Assembly (NCBI GenBank): GCA_021791715.1
Contig: JAJYWB010000020.1
Coordinates: 20,793-84,792, forward strand
Source: Planctomycetota bacterium
Lineage (GTDB): Bacteria > Planctomycetota > Planctomycetia > Isosphaerales > Isosphaeraceae
Direction of reading: 5' to 3'
DNA length: 64,000 nt
Of this stretch, positions 63,877-64,000 are shown piece by piece. A model generated the notes under the pieces. The model was given only the letters and a program-made list of their open reading frames with translations. It ran no database searches and was not told the DNA's origin. Each line of letters opens with the position of its first letter. Position 1 is the stretch's first letter. Both the position numbers and the translations under genes were made by a program.

Positions 63877-64000
63877 GTGTCCTGAGTTAGAAATTCGCAA
63901 AATAACCTTGACTTGAGATTGTTTTCATCATATAATCCTGTTAAGGAGATTGATGATGAAAACATCTGGACGCCCCAAACCGACCCTGACTCTCAGCGAC
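63877..64000 (+). mobile_element. Left end of an IS630-type insertion sequence
   Basis: The end begins right after a TA dinucleotide (63875-63876), the usual IS630 target duplication, with GTGTCCTGAGTTAGAAATTC as the terminal sequence. A promoter and AAGGAG site lead into the transposase gene. The rest lies beyond the window. Confidence 0.8.
63953..64000 (+). CDS. IS630-type transposase, N-terminus only
   Basis: Sixteen residues are visible: MMKTSGRPKPTLTLSD, which fits the start of IS630-family transposases (a Gly-Arg-Pro, Leu-Ser rich opening). AAGGAG lies at good spacing. The DDE catalytic core is not in the window. Confidence 0.75.
   Translation, partial: MMKTSGRPKPTLTLSD

Overview
The window looks like chromosome of a planctomycete (Planctomycetota, probably near Isosphaeraceae). 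The support is the mix of families: a DUF1559 pilin-like protein, paired PEP-CTERM proteins, an S46 dipeptidyl-peptidase, lidless Hsp70 proteins, a secreted DUF11 protein, an ECF sigma factor with unrecognised membrane and secreted partners, and many long secreted proteins without known relatives. GC is fairly high and the hexamer CGATCG is very abundant. The phylum is well supported; the family is an inference.

Layout. 1-4.6 kb holds two PIN-toxin modules, each with an intact antitoxin-side gene and a frameshifted toxin, an ECF sigma/membrane/secreted gene cluster, and a 96-bp palindromic element. 4.8-6.1 kb holds an AsmA-like protein. 6.5-11.4 kb is a minus-strand cluster: a lidless Hsp70, an Hsp70 fused to a von Willebrand A (VWA) domain in place of the lid, and a membrane FHA protein. 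12-17 kb carries an S46 peptidase and an OPT oligopeptide transporter, plausibly a peptide-scavenging pair. 17-25 kb has a GAF-SpoIIE phosphatase, a decayed gene remnant, a soluble histidine kinase, unrecognised proteins and two tandem PEP-CTERM proteins. 25-29.6 kb has priA, nadD and a DUF1559 protein.

29.9-31.8 kb is an AT-rich, probably transferred two-gene cassette: an OLD-type ABC ATPase plus a Toprim-like protein, a strong anti-phage candidate of the PARIS/AbiL general type. 32-36 kb has a NodU/CmcH-type carbamoyltransferase with an SxtJ-like membrane partner and a Cys-rich secreted protein. 36-39 kb encodes a large secreted esterase-like protein. 39.2-41.1 kb is a ten-unit tandem array of palindromic elements with sub-repeats and a higher-order triplet structure.

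41-52.8 kb is a run of metabolic and envelope genes: DUF1801, a TMEM175-like channel, a choloylglycine-hydrolase-like Ntn enzyme, a Tat-exported aldo/keto reductase with two Fe-S motifs, a LolA-like protein, two secreted proteins sharing a domain, and a TIM-barrel epimerase. 53-56.9 kb has a class II Fic protein with a small overlapping partner, tRNA-Asn(GUU), a ribbon-helix-helix protein and a GbsR/MarR regulator. 57-63.7 kb has a candidate structured RNA, citrate synthase, a coiled-coil membrane protein and DNA polymerase I. The window ends inside an IS630-type element.

Housekeeping genes (priA, nadD, citrate synthase, polA, tRNA-Asn) are intact, while the accessory genes at 1-311, 4196-4574 and 18664-19170 all carry single-base frameshifts. 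Either these are true decay of toxin-like genes or they are indel errors; reads would settle it.
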